DNA from: Poa pratensis
Taxonomy: Eukaryota; Streptophyta; Magnoliopsida; Poales; Poaceae
NCBI GenBank assembly: GCA_947311845.1
Contig: CAMZMU010000027.1
Coordinates: 43,178,853 to 43,242,852, forward strand
Reading direction: 5' to 3'
Length of the DNA: 64,000 nt
Part shown: one piece after another, positions 33,137 through 43,976 of the stretch
Position numbering within the stretch: position 1 is the stretch's first letter
How the letters are laid out: every line of letters starts with the position of its first letter
Notes under the pieces: generated by a model
Told to the model about the DNA's origin: nothing
Database searches by the model: none
Seen by the model: only the letters and a program-made list of their open reading frames with translations
Program-made: the position numbers and the translations under genes

Positions 33137-34125
33137 CGGCATCTCCAACGCGCCAACACATTCGGTCCATTTGCGTCTGTTTTTGTTTTTGTTCGATTTG
33201 GTAAAATGGCTGGCACGGTTTTGGCCGGAGGTTCTTTTTTGTCCGTGCAGACCCATTTCTAGCCCAAATTTGAGCCGGCTTCGCGTCCGCGCGAACACAC
33301 GCGATCCGGGCGGCGCTTCCTTTGTCCTCCCCAGGGCTCCCCTAGCCCGCCAATCATCCTCACCGAACGACCAACTACCAGCTTAAATGCGGTGGTGGAG
33401 GTCTATATATGGCCGCCGACAGGGCAATCCTAATCAACAAGCCCTAGCGCCTCCGCCACCACCACCAACCGAAGATACGGCCGCATCACCTAGATCTCCA
33501 TCTTTCCCCGGCCGGCTAGATGGATCCGGCGCGCCCGCCTAGATGGATCCGGCGCGCCCGCCGCAGCACCTGCTGGACCAGGTCAAGCTTGCACGACAGC
33601 GCGCGAGGAGGGGCATGACCACGAGCCCGGTGTGGAGAGGCATGCCCCGCTATTGGCCTCCGGCTGCCGGATCCCACCGCCGACGACCTCGCAGAGGAGG
33701 AGCCAGCTCGGTGTGGGGCGATGGAGGAGCCATCCAGTCCGCCCCCGCAGACGGTCCCCTAGCGGGAAGAGCCAGCAAGTTCGTTCCCACACCATGGGAG
33801 CGAGTCTGCCGGCGCAAACACGCGGCAAAAATTTACAGGCATCTCCAACGTCGGAAGGACCTACTGTTAACTTAGAATTAGTTAAAATATTTATTTAGGG
33901 TAGAATCTTTGCTATGAACTATGTAATCGTCGTATGTAATATTAGATGCTATAAAAATGTATAAAAAAATGGAGAGAAAGACGGACATGCCGGACCAAAT
34001 GGGTCGCTTCGTTGAGATGAGTGGCCAGAATTGGCCGTCATGGGCCGGACACTGTCCGTTTGTGGGCCAAACGACAAAAAAAGTATCCGTTTGTGTCTGA
34101 AATGGGGCATGCGTTGGCGATGCCC
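33137..34125. mobile_element. PIF/Harbinger-like TIR element carrying a gene 5' end
   Basis: The left end is CGGCATCTCCAACGC and the right end, as reverse complement, is GGGCATCGCCAACGC. A perfect TAA target duplication lies at 33134-33136 and 34126-34128, matching the TWA preference of PIF/Harbinger. The core contains a promoter and coding start (33400-33875) related to the fragment captured in the CACTA element. A third TIR-like GGCATCTCCAACG at about 33840 lies in direct orientation and may mark a nested end. Confidence 0.65.
33521..33875 (+). pseudogene. Captured gene 5' end within the Harbinger-like element
   Basis: A TATA-like GTCTATATATGG (about 33401) is followed by GCCGCCGACAGGG, a leader, and ATGGATCCGGCGCGCCCGCC written twice in tandem (33521 and 33543). 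The frame from 33543 runs 110 codons (MDPARPPQHLLDQVKLARQ at its start). It matches the CACTA-borne copy at 12174-12340 in both promoter and coding start. The rest is Arg/Pro/Ser-rich without a known domain. It is probably a truncated copy of an unidentified host or transposon gene. Confidence 0.4.
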
Positions 34126-34132
34126 TAACGGT

Positions 34133-34330
34133 CGCCGACGCAATCTCGACTCAGAGATTGGGGGTTGCATATGAGGAGAAAACATAGGGAAGGAGAAGCG
34201 GGAGAAGTATGCCGCGCATAGAAAGTTAGGGCATCGCCGACGCAATCTCGACTGAGAGATTGGCGGTTGCATATGAGGAGAAAAAATAGGGAAGAAGAAG
34301 CGGGAGAAGTACGGCGGGCGTAAAAAATGA
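34133..34330. repeat. Tandem duplication, 102-bp period
   Basis: CGCCGACGCAATCTCGACT at 34133 recurs at 34235, followed in both by AGAGATTG, GGTTGCATATGAGGAG and an A/G-rich stretch. It abuts the right end of the Harbinger-like element. Confidence 0.8.
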
Positions 34331-35120
34331 TTTCAGTTTCAGTCGTCCGTTTACGAAGTATGGACAGGGGAAGGTGTATTCCATTTGCGTCAGCAATCAC
34401 ATGTACAGTACCGTTGCTAATAACTGCTGGTAGCTCCAAGTTTAGAAGATGCCCATGTGAGTTTTGCTTGCTCTGCACACCTCTCTGCATGCATGGTCAC
34501 CGGTCAACACCTATTGAATACACAACAGTCACCACCTAGGCTGGAGTTTTGACGACGAAAATAAATGGTACTATGCAACTAAATAAATGGCACTATGCAA
34601 CTATGCAAGCATGGCGACCACTCATGGCTGTCAAATGAACAAAATAAAGTCCAAGCGAACAAACAGAGCTTCCTAATCATATGGTCTAGTTCTTCTTTTA
34701 GTCACAGTAGTCTACTGTCAGTGTGTCCTCGCCCTTGCGGCCACCCTTTCCCTTTCGTTCTCGCTCCGGTCAGGCTGTCGGCGAGAGCGACTTGCCTTGA
34801 CGCGATCTGCATGCAGGCGCTGATTAACAGCACGACGAAGACACTGTAGCTACTCACCGACGACCCATCTGATAACAGAAAAAACTTCAATGCGGGCGAT
34901 AGCATCATGTCACACCTGTAAAGTGGTTCCGATTCAACAGGAACGGCGTCTCCAAATGCTGCGAGCTGCCTGTTAATGTGTTAATTATGTCAATCCGTAT
35001 CCCGACCGTATGCGTTCATAGCAGTACCCTGATGCCAAACCAAGTACTCCGTATACACAAAACTGTACTCCGTATACTCTACTGCAGTGGGTAGTGGAGG
35101 CAAGGCAAGGCAAGTACGGT
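34331..35120. other. No supported gene
   Basis: No recognisable coding region. GTACTCCGTATAC occurs twice at 35043-35077. Confidence 0.4.
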
Positions 35121-35121
35121 T

Positions 35122-35182
35122 ACATATATAGATACATCCATATATGGTGGATAAGAAGTCAATTAATTTGGAACGGAGGGAG
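35122..35182. mobile_element. Right half of a Stowaway MITE
   Basis: GATACATCCATATATGG followed by AATTTGGAACGGAGGGAG ends at 35182 and is followed by TA. This is the typical right half of a Triticeae Stowaway element. The left half is missing or replaced. Confidence 0.7.
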
Positions 35183-35184
35183 TA

Positions 35185-36500
35185 TGCTTGTCTCATGCCC
35201 AGCCCAACTGCCCCATGTGACGCCACCACCACAACAATACTACTATGCAGTAGAATATTGTACACGTCCGCGGACTCTGATGCGCCATCGTCTCATATTT
35301 TATGAATCTGATCGGACTCCAATAGGGCATCGTTTTACTGGATGATGAACGTATAGAATAGAACAGAAAATTCAGAGTCAGAAAATCATTGTGGTTCTCG
35401 AGCTTCATCGATACCACGATTTTTTAAAATTAAAAAATAAATAGAAATTCAAAAAATCTGAATTTTTCATACTGCCAACGAATCGTTTTTTTTATTATGA
35501 ACTACACAAAACTGACACAAGTTGTAGATTTCAAACTGTATATTGGTTACTCTAACTAGATCTGCACGTTTCTCTTTTTTATAGCTCAAACGTAAAGTTA
35601 TTTTGCATGATTGTAGGATATATCATTGAAAGCATACATGATCTTTTTTGAAAATACTGAATTGACTGAGTCTCCGGAGCATGCAGTCTCCACTCATCAT
35701 GAGTGAAAAAATGAGCAGTAGGCGACATTGTTCGAATGGAGATTTTTTGTTTCGAGATCCGGTTCCCGCTATTTTTGGAAACTTTAAAAATAAGGATGTA
35801 GGCAATGGTGTACTATCCCACAAACATGCGAAAAATTAATTACAAATATTTTATATTCTAAGCTAAATAAAAATGACAAAAGTGTAGTTATGAGTATGCA
35901 TATTTTCAAATCTCTAAAATTTATCAGGTTTTTTATTTATTTTTGTTTAGTACATAATATAAAACATTTGAGTGGTTTGAGTTATTATTTTACACATTTA
36001 TGAGATACATTATTGACGAAACACGGATTCATCAAAACTCGTAATTATGATTTTCGGTAAATAGTGGGAGCATTTTAACTCGGGAGCCAAATAGCCTTTC
36101 CGACATTCTACAGCCGAGTAAACAGATCAATTTGGCACACACACACGCGTGCGCGCGAATGCAGATGTGCTCACGTATGAACAGAAGCGCGGTAGAATTT
36201 GCATAAACAAACATGGCAGCGAGCCATGGATCGAGGCAGCCCTTTGCATTTGCCGAGTAGCCATAGGATGCTGTCATCGCCTTTTTAGGCAGATCGCGCA
36301 GACTTTTCCTCCCCAGTCCACACTTCACCATTTGACGCGAGCACCCGTGTCACCATCCCTCGCCGCATGCGCAACCGCACCCCGTGTCGAGTCACTCCGC
36401 ACTCGCGCTGGTGGAGTGGAGAGCGTGGCTGGCGGCGGGCCTCGCGCGTGCCGGTGGTAGGAGCAGTAGCTGCCGGAGTGCCGGTAAACCCGCACCTAAA
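35185..36500. other. AT-rich intergenic DNA upstream of the DUF688 gene
   Basis: Strongly AT-rich from 35340 to 36060, with a short (CA)n/(CG)n patch at about 36136-36158. GC content rises after 36300 toward the gene start. No TATA box was convincing. Confidence 0.45.
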
Positions 36501-36632
36501 CAGCAGCACAGCGATCCCTCCCACCCCACTCTTCCAGCCTCCCCACCTCGCCGGTTCCCTTGCGGCGGCTGAAGCAAGCAAAGACCTTTCATTGAGCGGT
36601 TTTCCGGGCATTTACGCCTTGTGGCCGGGGAG

Positions 36633-38871
36633 ATGCGCGGGGATCGCGTGATGGTGGAGCGGGGCACGCGGATCGACCTGGGCGCGCCGCTGCGCCTGCC
36701 GTACCACAAGGCCGACCTCAACTCCGGCCCCGTCAGCCACCCCGGCGCCGTGCCCTTCGTCTGGGAGCAGAGCCCCGGCCGACCCAAGAGCGTCCGCACC
36801 CGCCGCCCCTCGCCCGCTTCTTCCTCGCCCTCTCAGCCGCGACCGTCGGAGGAGGAAGGGGCCGGCGGCAGCGGCGCCACCCCTTACCACGACGCCCTGG
36901 GGGACCGCGATCGAGCGCCGCTCCAACCCATCCCCGCCGCCCTTCCTCACAACGGAGCCGCCACGGGGCGTAACATCGAGCCGGCGAACAAGGAACCCAA
37001 GGCACCCGCACGGGAGGCGCTCTCCGTCGCCGACGTGCTACGGGACCAGGACGCGGAGGACGTCGGCCTCGGCGACGACGAGGAGCGATTCTCCGACGCG
37101 CTGGACACGCTCTCGCGCACGGAGTCCTTCACCGTGAACTGCAGCGTCAGCGGCCTCAGCGGCGTACCGGACGACCGCCCCGCGGGCGCGGCCGCGGCAG
37201 CCGACGAGCCAGGAGGAGCCAACGGCTTCATGATGGACCGCTTCCTGCCGGCCGCGCAGGCCGTCGCCGTGGGCTCCCCGCAGTACACCTTCCGCAAGGC
37301 TGGCGCCACCACCGGCAGCAACTCTGCTCGCGAGCACGCCCATGCGGCTGCGGCCAACTGGAGGGTGGGCGGTGACGATGATCGCGCCAGGAGGACGCCT
37401 GTCCAGCTCCCCTACCAGCATCTGCCTCCCAATTATTTGTCCTGTAACTATCCGAGACGACGTGAGGAGCGTGGAGATGAGGAGGAAGAGGATGATGATG
37501 AAGACTGCGATGTACAGAGTACCCGGGGTTTTGCATCCAAGGGGTGTGGTTTGCTCCCTGGTTTGTGTGTTAAAACCTCCTTGTTGCTAATGAATCCAAT
37601 GCCTAAAATGAAGAATGGCAAGGTGCGTGGTGGAGGGAAAGGCAGGGGGTTGCCATCCAAAGGCAATGCACCCAGGCCTCTTGCCCGGAGCTCACAAAAC
37701 AAGAATCTTGGTTCTGATTCTAATGGGGTAAGCAGACGCTCACGCAACATTCTTCGTTAATTCAGTGTTATCTTGGTTTTATGTAGTTTGAAGAATGACC
37801 CTTCTAATCAGCTCACTCTTGGTTATATTGCAGCGATACTGGAGGAAGTGTATAAGCACAAGTTGGAACAGAAGTATATTCACCAAGGAGAGGATAGGAT
37901 GAGCAAGATGGCAAGTGAGTCGAACCATATGACATTCTGGAGTGACTCTCAGACCGGGGATGGGTTTTCACCATTTCACCACTCCATAGGCGATGGTGTG
38001 TCTCCCAATCGTCGCGATGTTGCCTTGTCATCGTCACCTAAAGCAAGTGGTTCATTTGGAATAAGAGATAGAGACGAGAAAATGAGTAGAAGCAATGGCT
38101 CTAGCTCAGTTGGAATAGATCATGATCATAGCTCATTGGTCGGATCAGATCACAGTAGTAGTTTGAAGGGATCAAGCTCCATGAGCTCGGGGGTCGATAA
38201 AACATCGCATGAAGACTCAATGGATCACCGTGCAGGTATTGATTCAGAAACTAACCACTTGACTCTGCTACTGGATCAAAAGACATCTTTGAATTCAGGA
38301 TATGATGTTCAATTTGGAGGACGACCTATTGTTAGAAGTAACAATATAGCGGAAGTACAAGAAAGTGATGCATCAACAGAAAGGATGATCGAAGTGTCCG
38401 AGCCCACTGTATTATTGCCTTCTCAAAATGCAGGATCGGTGAAATTGGATGATAGAAAAAATCCCACGCATGATACTAGTCAGAATGTTCCACCATGTTT
38501 GGAAGAGAATATTGTTGTCAAGAAGAAAAGTAGTCCTCTGCAAGGTCTACTGCCGTTGCCTGTCCCAAAATCACCTTCAGACTCATGGCTTTCTCGCAAT
38601 TTGCCATCTGTTAAGAATAAACCATCTGCTCCATCTTTTCTGGGAATCCAAGTACAGCCGAAGAAACAAGCTCCCTGGGCTTCGGCACAACCAAAGGAGA
38701 ATAATCTTAAGCCTCCCAGGCCACGTCAAATAAGATTTGCGGATGTAGGACATAACAACCCCCTATTCTGCTTATATTTCTATTTACTTCTAAAATCCAG
38801 TACTGAATGTTTTTATTTGTCTGCTTGTTTAGGTGGTCGAGAGGCCTAATTATTTGGATACTGAGATATGA
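36633..38871 (+). CDS. DUF688-family plant protein, three exons
   Basis: Host gene of unknown biochemical role. Exon 1 is 36633-37727. The family signature is near the N-terminus (LRLPYHKADLNSGPVSHPGAVPFVWEQSPGRPK, split here as LRLPYHKADLNSGPVSH and PGAVPFVWEQSPGRPK). Further along are DALDTLSRTESFTVNCSVSG (residues about 150-170) and DRFLPAAQAVA (about 205). Exon 2 runs to 38744, is Ser-rich, and carries SPLQGLLPLPVPKSPSDSW. Exon 3 is 38833-38871 (VVERPNYLDTEI, stop). The GT at 37728 and AG at 37832-37833 are clear, but the AG that follows the pyrimidine tract gives the wrong phase. Either a downstream AG at 37843-37844 is used, or one base is missing near 37848. The ATG at 36633 was chosen because the sequence upstream in frame lacks another ATG. 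Family proteins are usually similar in length (about 680 residues). Confidence 0.87.
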
Positions 38872-39230
38872 TGCCTTCATCTGGACCAATATATATTCAT
38901 GATATGATATGATTCCTTGGTGGACATCATGTCATATGCCTACCAGCACCCAATGGTTGCTGCTGCAGTGATGGCTGGTAACCACCTACCATAATTTCAG
39001 CATGATGGAAATTTGGATGTGCATGCCATGTTTGCATGCTATATGTTTTATGTTGCCCAGTGTATGTTGGTAGTGGCTTAGGTCTGTTGTAAATCCTATA
39101 TCTGTAGAGGATTGTTTCAGTTTAGTTCACCTTTACTGTCCATAAACTATGTTATACTGTTTACAACATTAAAGCTTTGAGTTGATATTCAGATGTAACA
39201 TATAATAAAATTCAAAAAACAAAATGTCAG
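38872..39230 (+). other. Probable 3' UTR of the DUF688 gene
   Basis: T-rich, AT-rich DNA with several TGTA and polyadenylation-like motifs (for example ATAATAAAATTC at about 39201), following the stop codon. Extent is a guess. Confidence 0.4.
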
Positions 39231-41372
39231 TCTTCTGTTGGCAAGACATTTTTCTGTGCAGTGTGAATAGCATCTCTCGGTGCATATATCATTTTCCAGT
39301 GACATTTGCTGGAACAACATATGGTTGTTATGGATAACAGGTTTTGTCATGTCTTTTCTTTTCTTCTTTACAATTTGAGAACATTTTTATTCTGTGTATT
39401 TAATGTCTGGTGATTATGTATGTCATGTTTTTGTTGGTGATTGGCTGTGAGATGGAACATTGGAACATATATAGCACATCTTCTTTACCGACGAAACGTT
39501 TGTAGATATTCAGCACAGTTCATATGCACAATGCTTGGAACCTGTGAGCTTCAGAGGTGCTCTAGATTCTAGAAGCTGATGTCCTGTGATGAACAAAACA
39601 ACTTAGATGATTGGTGTATGATCTCAATTCTCAAGACATTGGAATCTCATGGCAAGCTAAACATCTGTTTACCTAAGTGCTAATTCGCATAAGGCCTCAT
39701 GTTTGGTGTTCCCTCTGTACATTCTGTTTACCAAAGTGCTTATCCAAACCAGTCTTTCTTGTTTGATCTCGACTTGGTACATTCTTGTGTCTCTCTGCTC
39801 TTTCAGGGGAAAATAGTACCACTGAACTGTTTTTATTGATGAGTGAACTACTGCACTAAATATCCGATGCTCAACTAGGACACTGCTGGTGCTGTTTTGT
39901 TGGTTCAGAGTAAGAGGCTTTCTTGTGCTGATTAAACATCAAAATATTGCTGTTGCTCTTATTCAGGCGCCTGTAGAGCACAAACAGATGATATCTTTCT
40001 CTTTTCATACTAGATGAACCTAGCTGATGCATCGATTCAGCTGGAGATTTTCCAAGCAGGGGGACTACGGGCATTGCGGTCTACCGGGGCGCGCTGAAAC
40101 AGCAGGAACCTGCGGAGCTGCTCGGAGAGCTCGATGAAATAGGGGACCATATCACCCATGCGAACCCACTTCAGAAAAACACAAGTAATACGTTTTTTCT
40201 TCTAAAACATGGTTTGGATTATGAATCCTGCTAAGCATCACGTGCAATTGAATGTCTCGCTGATTAAATTTAGCTTGAACTATTGTTCAAGTTTGAAGGA
40301 TGTTGTTGATTATGATTTCAACGCTCGCAAGCTAGCAATTGTGGTCAGTTCGGAACTGCAAGGAAGCCTTCCCTGCAAAAAAAGAACTGCAAGGAAGCCT
40401 ATTCCAGTAGTGGTAGATGCATGCAGGCTATTTGTGATCTTTGTTTTTTAGTTGCTGTAACCTGTAGAATCTGCAGACTTGTTAAAAAAAAAGATGAATC
40501 TGTAGAAGTGATATCTAATTTGTATGACATGTGTTTGGGCATCATTGCATTTGTAACACATGTCTGTCATCGTGGCGCATTGGCTGTCGCTACCGTAGAA
40601 AAGAGTATAGTATACTCACAGTTTAGAGAGTTTCTGTGACATTGCAACTCGTTTGACATTGGCTAGTATCTTAGTATGTATATGTATGGGTTAATCATGC
40701 AGTAACCTTGTGTGTAACTGTTAGTCTATTAAGATTACAAATTATTGTTGACAACATAGATGAGATACATAAATGATTTAGTATAGTATTTAGAAACTGT
40801 TTCATCACTTACAACATAAGTTGAGTGGGTGCGAGCATATGTTTCAAAATCAAAGATGTATCCGATGAAGCAAATTCCTTTCTGCCTAGAAGATGACATG
40901 AATCATTTTCTTTTCCCTCCTCTTGATTAGCTATTGCAGGAAAAGATGCAGTGTTCCTACCCCTTGTACTATATCTCTACTCCCATCTGTTTGCTTAGCT
41001 TCAGTTTCCTCCATAATCCAAAATCTTTTAGGATCTCTCTAAGGATAAATGAAGTATAATAAATCTCTATCTCCCTGGCAGAGAGATTGGCTTTCGGACT
41101 TGATATCAAGAATAATATTTTTCCATGGAGGTTTTCTTGGAGCTAGCTAGGCTCCTAATTAATTGCAGCCTCCAAGTTTGCACTCTAATCTTTTGCAAGC
41201 GTCCTAAAATATCTTACTTTTCTACATATTAATAGCATTCCTACTCCTTTTCTCTAAATTAAGACCAAGCTTTGACAATAAGATCTTTAGAAATTCACCA
41301 TTTTTCAAATAAGAAAACAGTGTTCTTTGGTACTATATTTGATTAGAACAAGATTCCTAGTGAACTGGAGTA
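39231..41372. other. Intergenic DNA without supported genes
   Basis: AT-rich. GAACTGCAAGGAAGCCT occurs twice around 40355 and 40384. A short GC-rich coding-like patch at about 40060-40150 has no domain that I recognise. Confidence 0.4.
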
Positions 41373-41377
41373 TGGAC

Positions 41378-42823
41378 TGATCAAGCTGTAGATTTATAGG
41401 GGGGTTTGTGTTATCGTCTCCACAGAGATCAATAAGGTTATGATGGTTCTAAGGGTTGGCAGAAGCTAAACCAAATCTTCAGGTTTTTGTGTTTCCAACA
41501 GAAAAGTAAAGGTTTTTACTGAAAGGGTTTAAGAACTAGATTTCAGAATTTAACTTGCAGGTTCTTGGTTGTCAATCAAGTCCACTGCAAGGATCCAAGC
41601 ATGGTGTAGACAGGGAACAAGAATTACTCGAACAGCTTGCAGAGACTAGTCATGCAAGCAAGGGTTTTTAGCAGTTTTAGGCAGGAGAAAAATGCATAAC
41701 ACAAAGATCACTGCTTTCTGGGTTGTCAAGCCAGATCACAGTGAGTTAACAAGCAAGGGAGGCTAGGGACAGAATTACAACACTCAGTGTGCAGGGACTA
41801 GCCTTACACACACAGATCAAAGCAAACAGCAAACATATCAAGTAAATCTTCAGATAAAGCAGAGAACTGTGTCACTCAATTCACTGCAGTAGCCAAATAT
41901 CACAAGCCCTACTTGCAGATGGATGATCTACTAGTTTCACACAGGATTACACAAGAAATGGAGAGAAGTCTTTAGCTTTAGCTCACAGAAACCCTAGTCG
42001 AAGCAGAGGAAGCAGAGAGGTGGAAGAAGAGTTGCAGATCATGAGCTTCTGGTCACCAAGGCCTTGTACTTCTTCTCCTGATCTCCTTGTTCATCATGTC
42101 CTTCTTGTTCTTGCTCTGGTTCTTGGAGTTCTTGGTGTTCTTGGTCTCGAGTTGGTGGTGGAAAGGTGTAGTGGAGGCTGAGGGAAAGGTGGAGTGGAGT
42201 GGATGGTGAATGGGAGTGTGTTGCGAGAGAGAGGGTCTGTGGTGGTGGTGGTGGCTTTATACACCTTTTTCCATTTGTGGTGGAGGTGTGGTACGAGTTG
42301 ATGGAGAGGGAAGCTTCCTCCTTGGCCACAGCTCACAGTGCACATGGCTTGTTTCTCCTTTTTCACCTTTTTGCCTTTATGCCTTTTGGTTTCCTTGATC
42401 TCCAAGTTGATCTTCTTTCCCTTTCTATGATTCAAACATATTTGAATTGCTTCTTCTCTTCTCTTGTGGCCTTGTATTGCTTCACTTGTGCTTTGCTTCG
42501 ATGGTGATGAAGAACTTGAGTTAACTGACAGAATTGATCTCTGTCAGTTACTGTTCACTTTCTGGCACATAGATGTTCTTCAGTTTCTGGCTTGATTTGA
42601 CTTGTTGATCATGGCCATCTTGTTTGCTGCATTGATATGAGTTGAATGCTGCTTCTTGCCTCACTTCTACATTGGATCTTCTGAAGATTATGTGCCTTTG
42701 CGCACTGAACTGCAAAATGAGTGAAAGCACTGTAAAATGCAGATATTTGCAGTTCTGATATAGAAGTAGTGAGGTTTTTGAGGTTTTAGGTCTGTGAATT
42801 ATGCATATAAATGATGGTGATCA
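41378..42823 (-). repeat. 3' LTR of the gypsy element
   Basis: Begins TGATCAAGCTGTAG and ends GATGGTGATCA on the plus strand. On the minus strand a TATA-like TGTATAAAGCC lies at about 42252-42262, next to a GGT/CCA-rich stretch. The open frames in this LTR are repeats of its composition, not genes. Confidence 0.93.
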
Positions 42824-43976
42824 AACCCCCAGACTTAAACCTTTGCTTGTCCTCAAGTAAAGAAAATTGGATACAAATGAGAACAAGCAGAATATGAATA
42901 GTGCAAGGTTCTGAAAACTTAGCAGTTCATTCTAATTGGATTCAATGCAGTTTGTTTACTATTTGAGCAAGTGCTAGTTTGGAGACAAGTTTCAAATAGC
43001 AGAATTTAACCATTTCTAAGTTCAAATGCTTGGGATTAGTATGATAAGACAATTTGCACAGAAATGGAAAGTAAATGATCCAGAAAATAGCCATAATGCA
43101 AGGATGCATGCTTAGTCAGTGCTTCACCTACTACAGTTCCAGGGAACATAATAGGCTAATGCTGCAGGAATGCATGAGTTAGTTAGTTAGTGTTAGGAAG
43201 ATACTTGTTTATTAGTTAGTGCGTCACAAGCTACCATCCCAGGATCATAGCTGCTAATGCAAAAAATTGTTGCTTGAAGATTCAGTTAACTTTTTCTGGT
43301 TAGTGCGTCACATACAATCCCGAGATTGTGGTTGCTAATGCAAAAATTATTTCCTGTTAACACATTTTCAGTTAGTGTTAGTGTTAGTGCTTCACAAATC
43401 ACTATCCAGAGATATTGATTGCTAATGCCAAAAATGCAAATGTGCAGAGATGGAGTTAGTAAATGGCTCTAAAATGGATCATATAATTCAGTTTCATAGC
43501 AAATGGCATTATCAAGTATTCCACAAGTATTTGAACAGAGAAATAAATAATTTGCTTTGAAAATGGTCTGAACATAGCCTTTGCAAGAATAATAAGCAGA
43601 TACAATACATGATTCACAACAGCATGTAATGCTATTTAATCAGAACAGAGCAAAACCATAAAAATTTCTGTAACAGCCATAAAATTGCCAAATTGATCAT
43701 AATCTGAAACATGGCATAACAATATTATTCATGCTGTGAATAAGGTATAAAAGATTGGAATGTTTCCACCTGGTGATTGCTGCTGCCTCTTGCTTCATAT
43801 ATCATAGCCAAGACTTCTCCACTTCTTTTTATTCAAAATCTGAAAAACAAAGACAAAAAGAAAAACAAACAAAAACATAACAAGTAAATGGAAATAACAT
43901 GTAAATAATGTACAAGGGTACCAGGCTGCCTCCTGATGAGCGCTTGTTTATAGTCATGAGCCTGACTGTAGCTCCT
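42824..43976 (-). other. Post-pol spacer of the gypsy element
   Basis: AT-rich stretch with four diverged copies of a phrase like TTAGTGCGTCACAANCNAC...GCTAATGCAAAAA (about 43120, 43220, 43300 and 43390), spaced 80-100 bp. In Athila elements an env-like frame can lie here, but no such frame is visible. The polypurine tract lies at about 42824-42835. Confidence 0.6.

Noticed and set aside
42039..42507. Open frames on both strands in the gypsy LTRs (also 51963-52358)
   Set aside because: Both lie in LTRs, occur in both copies with frame breaks, and reflect GGT/CCA-rich composition.
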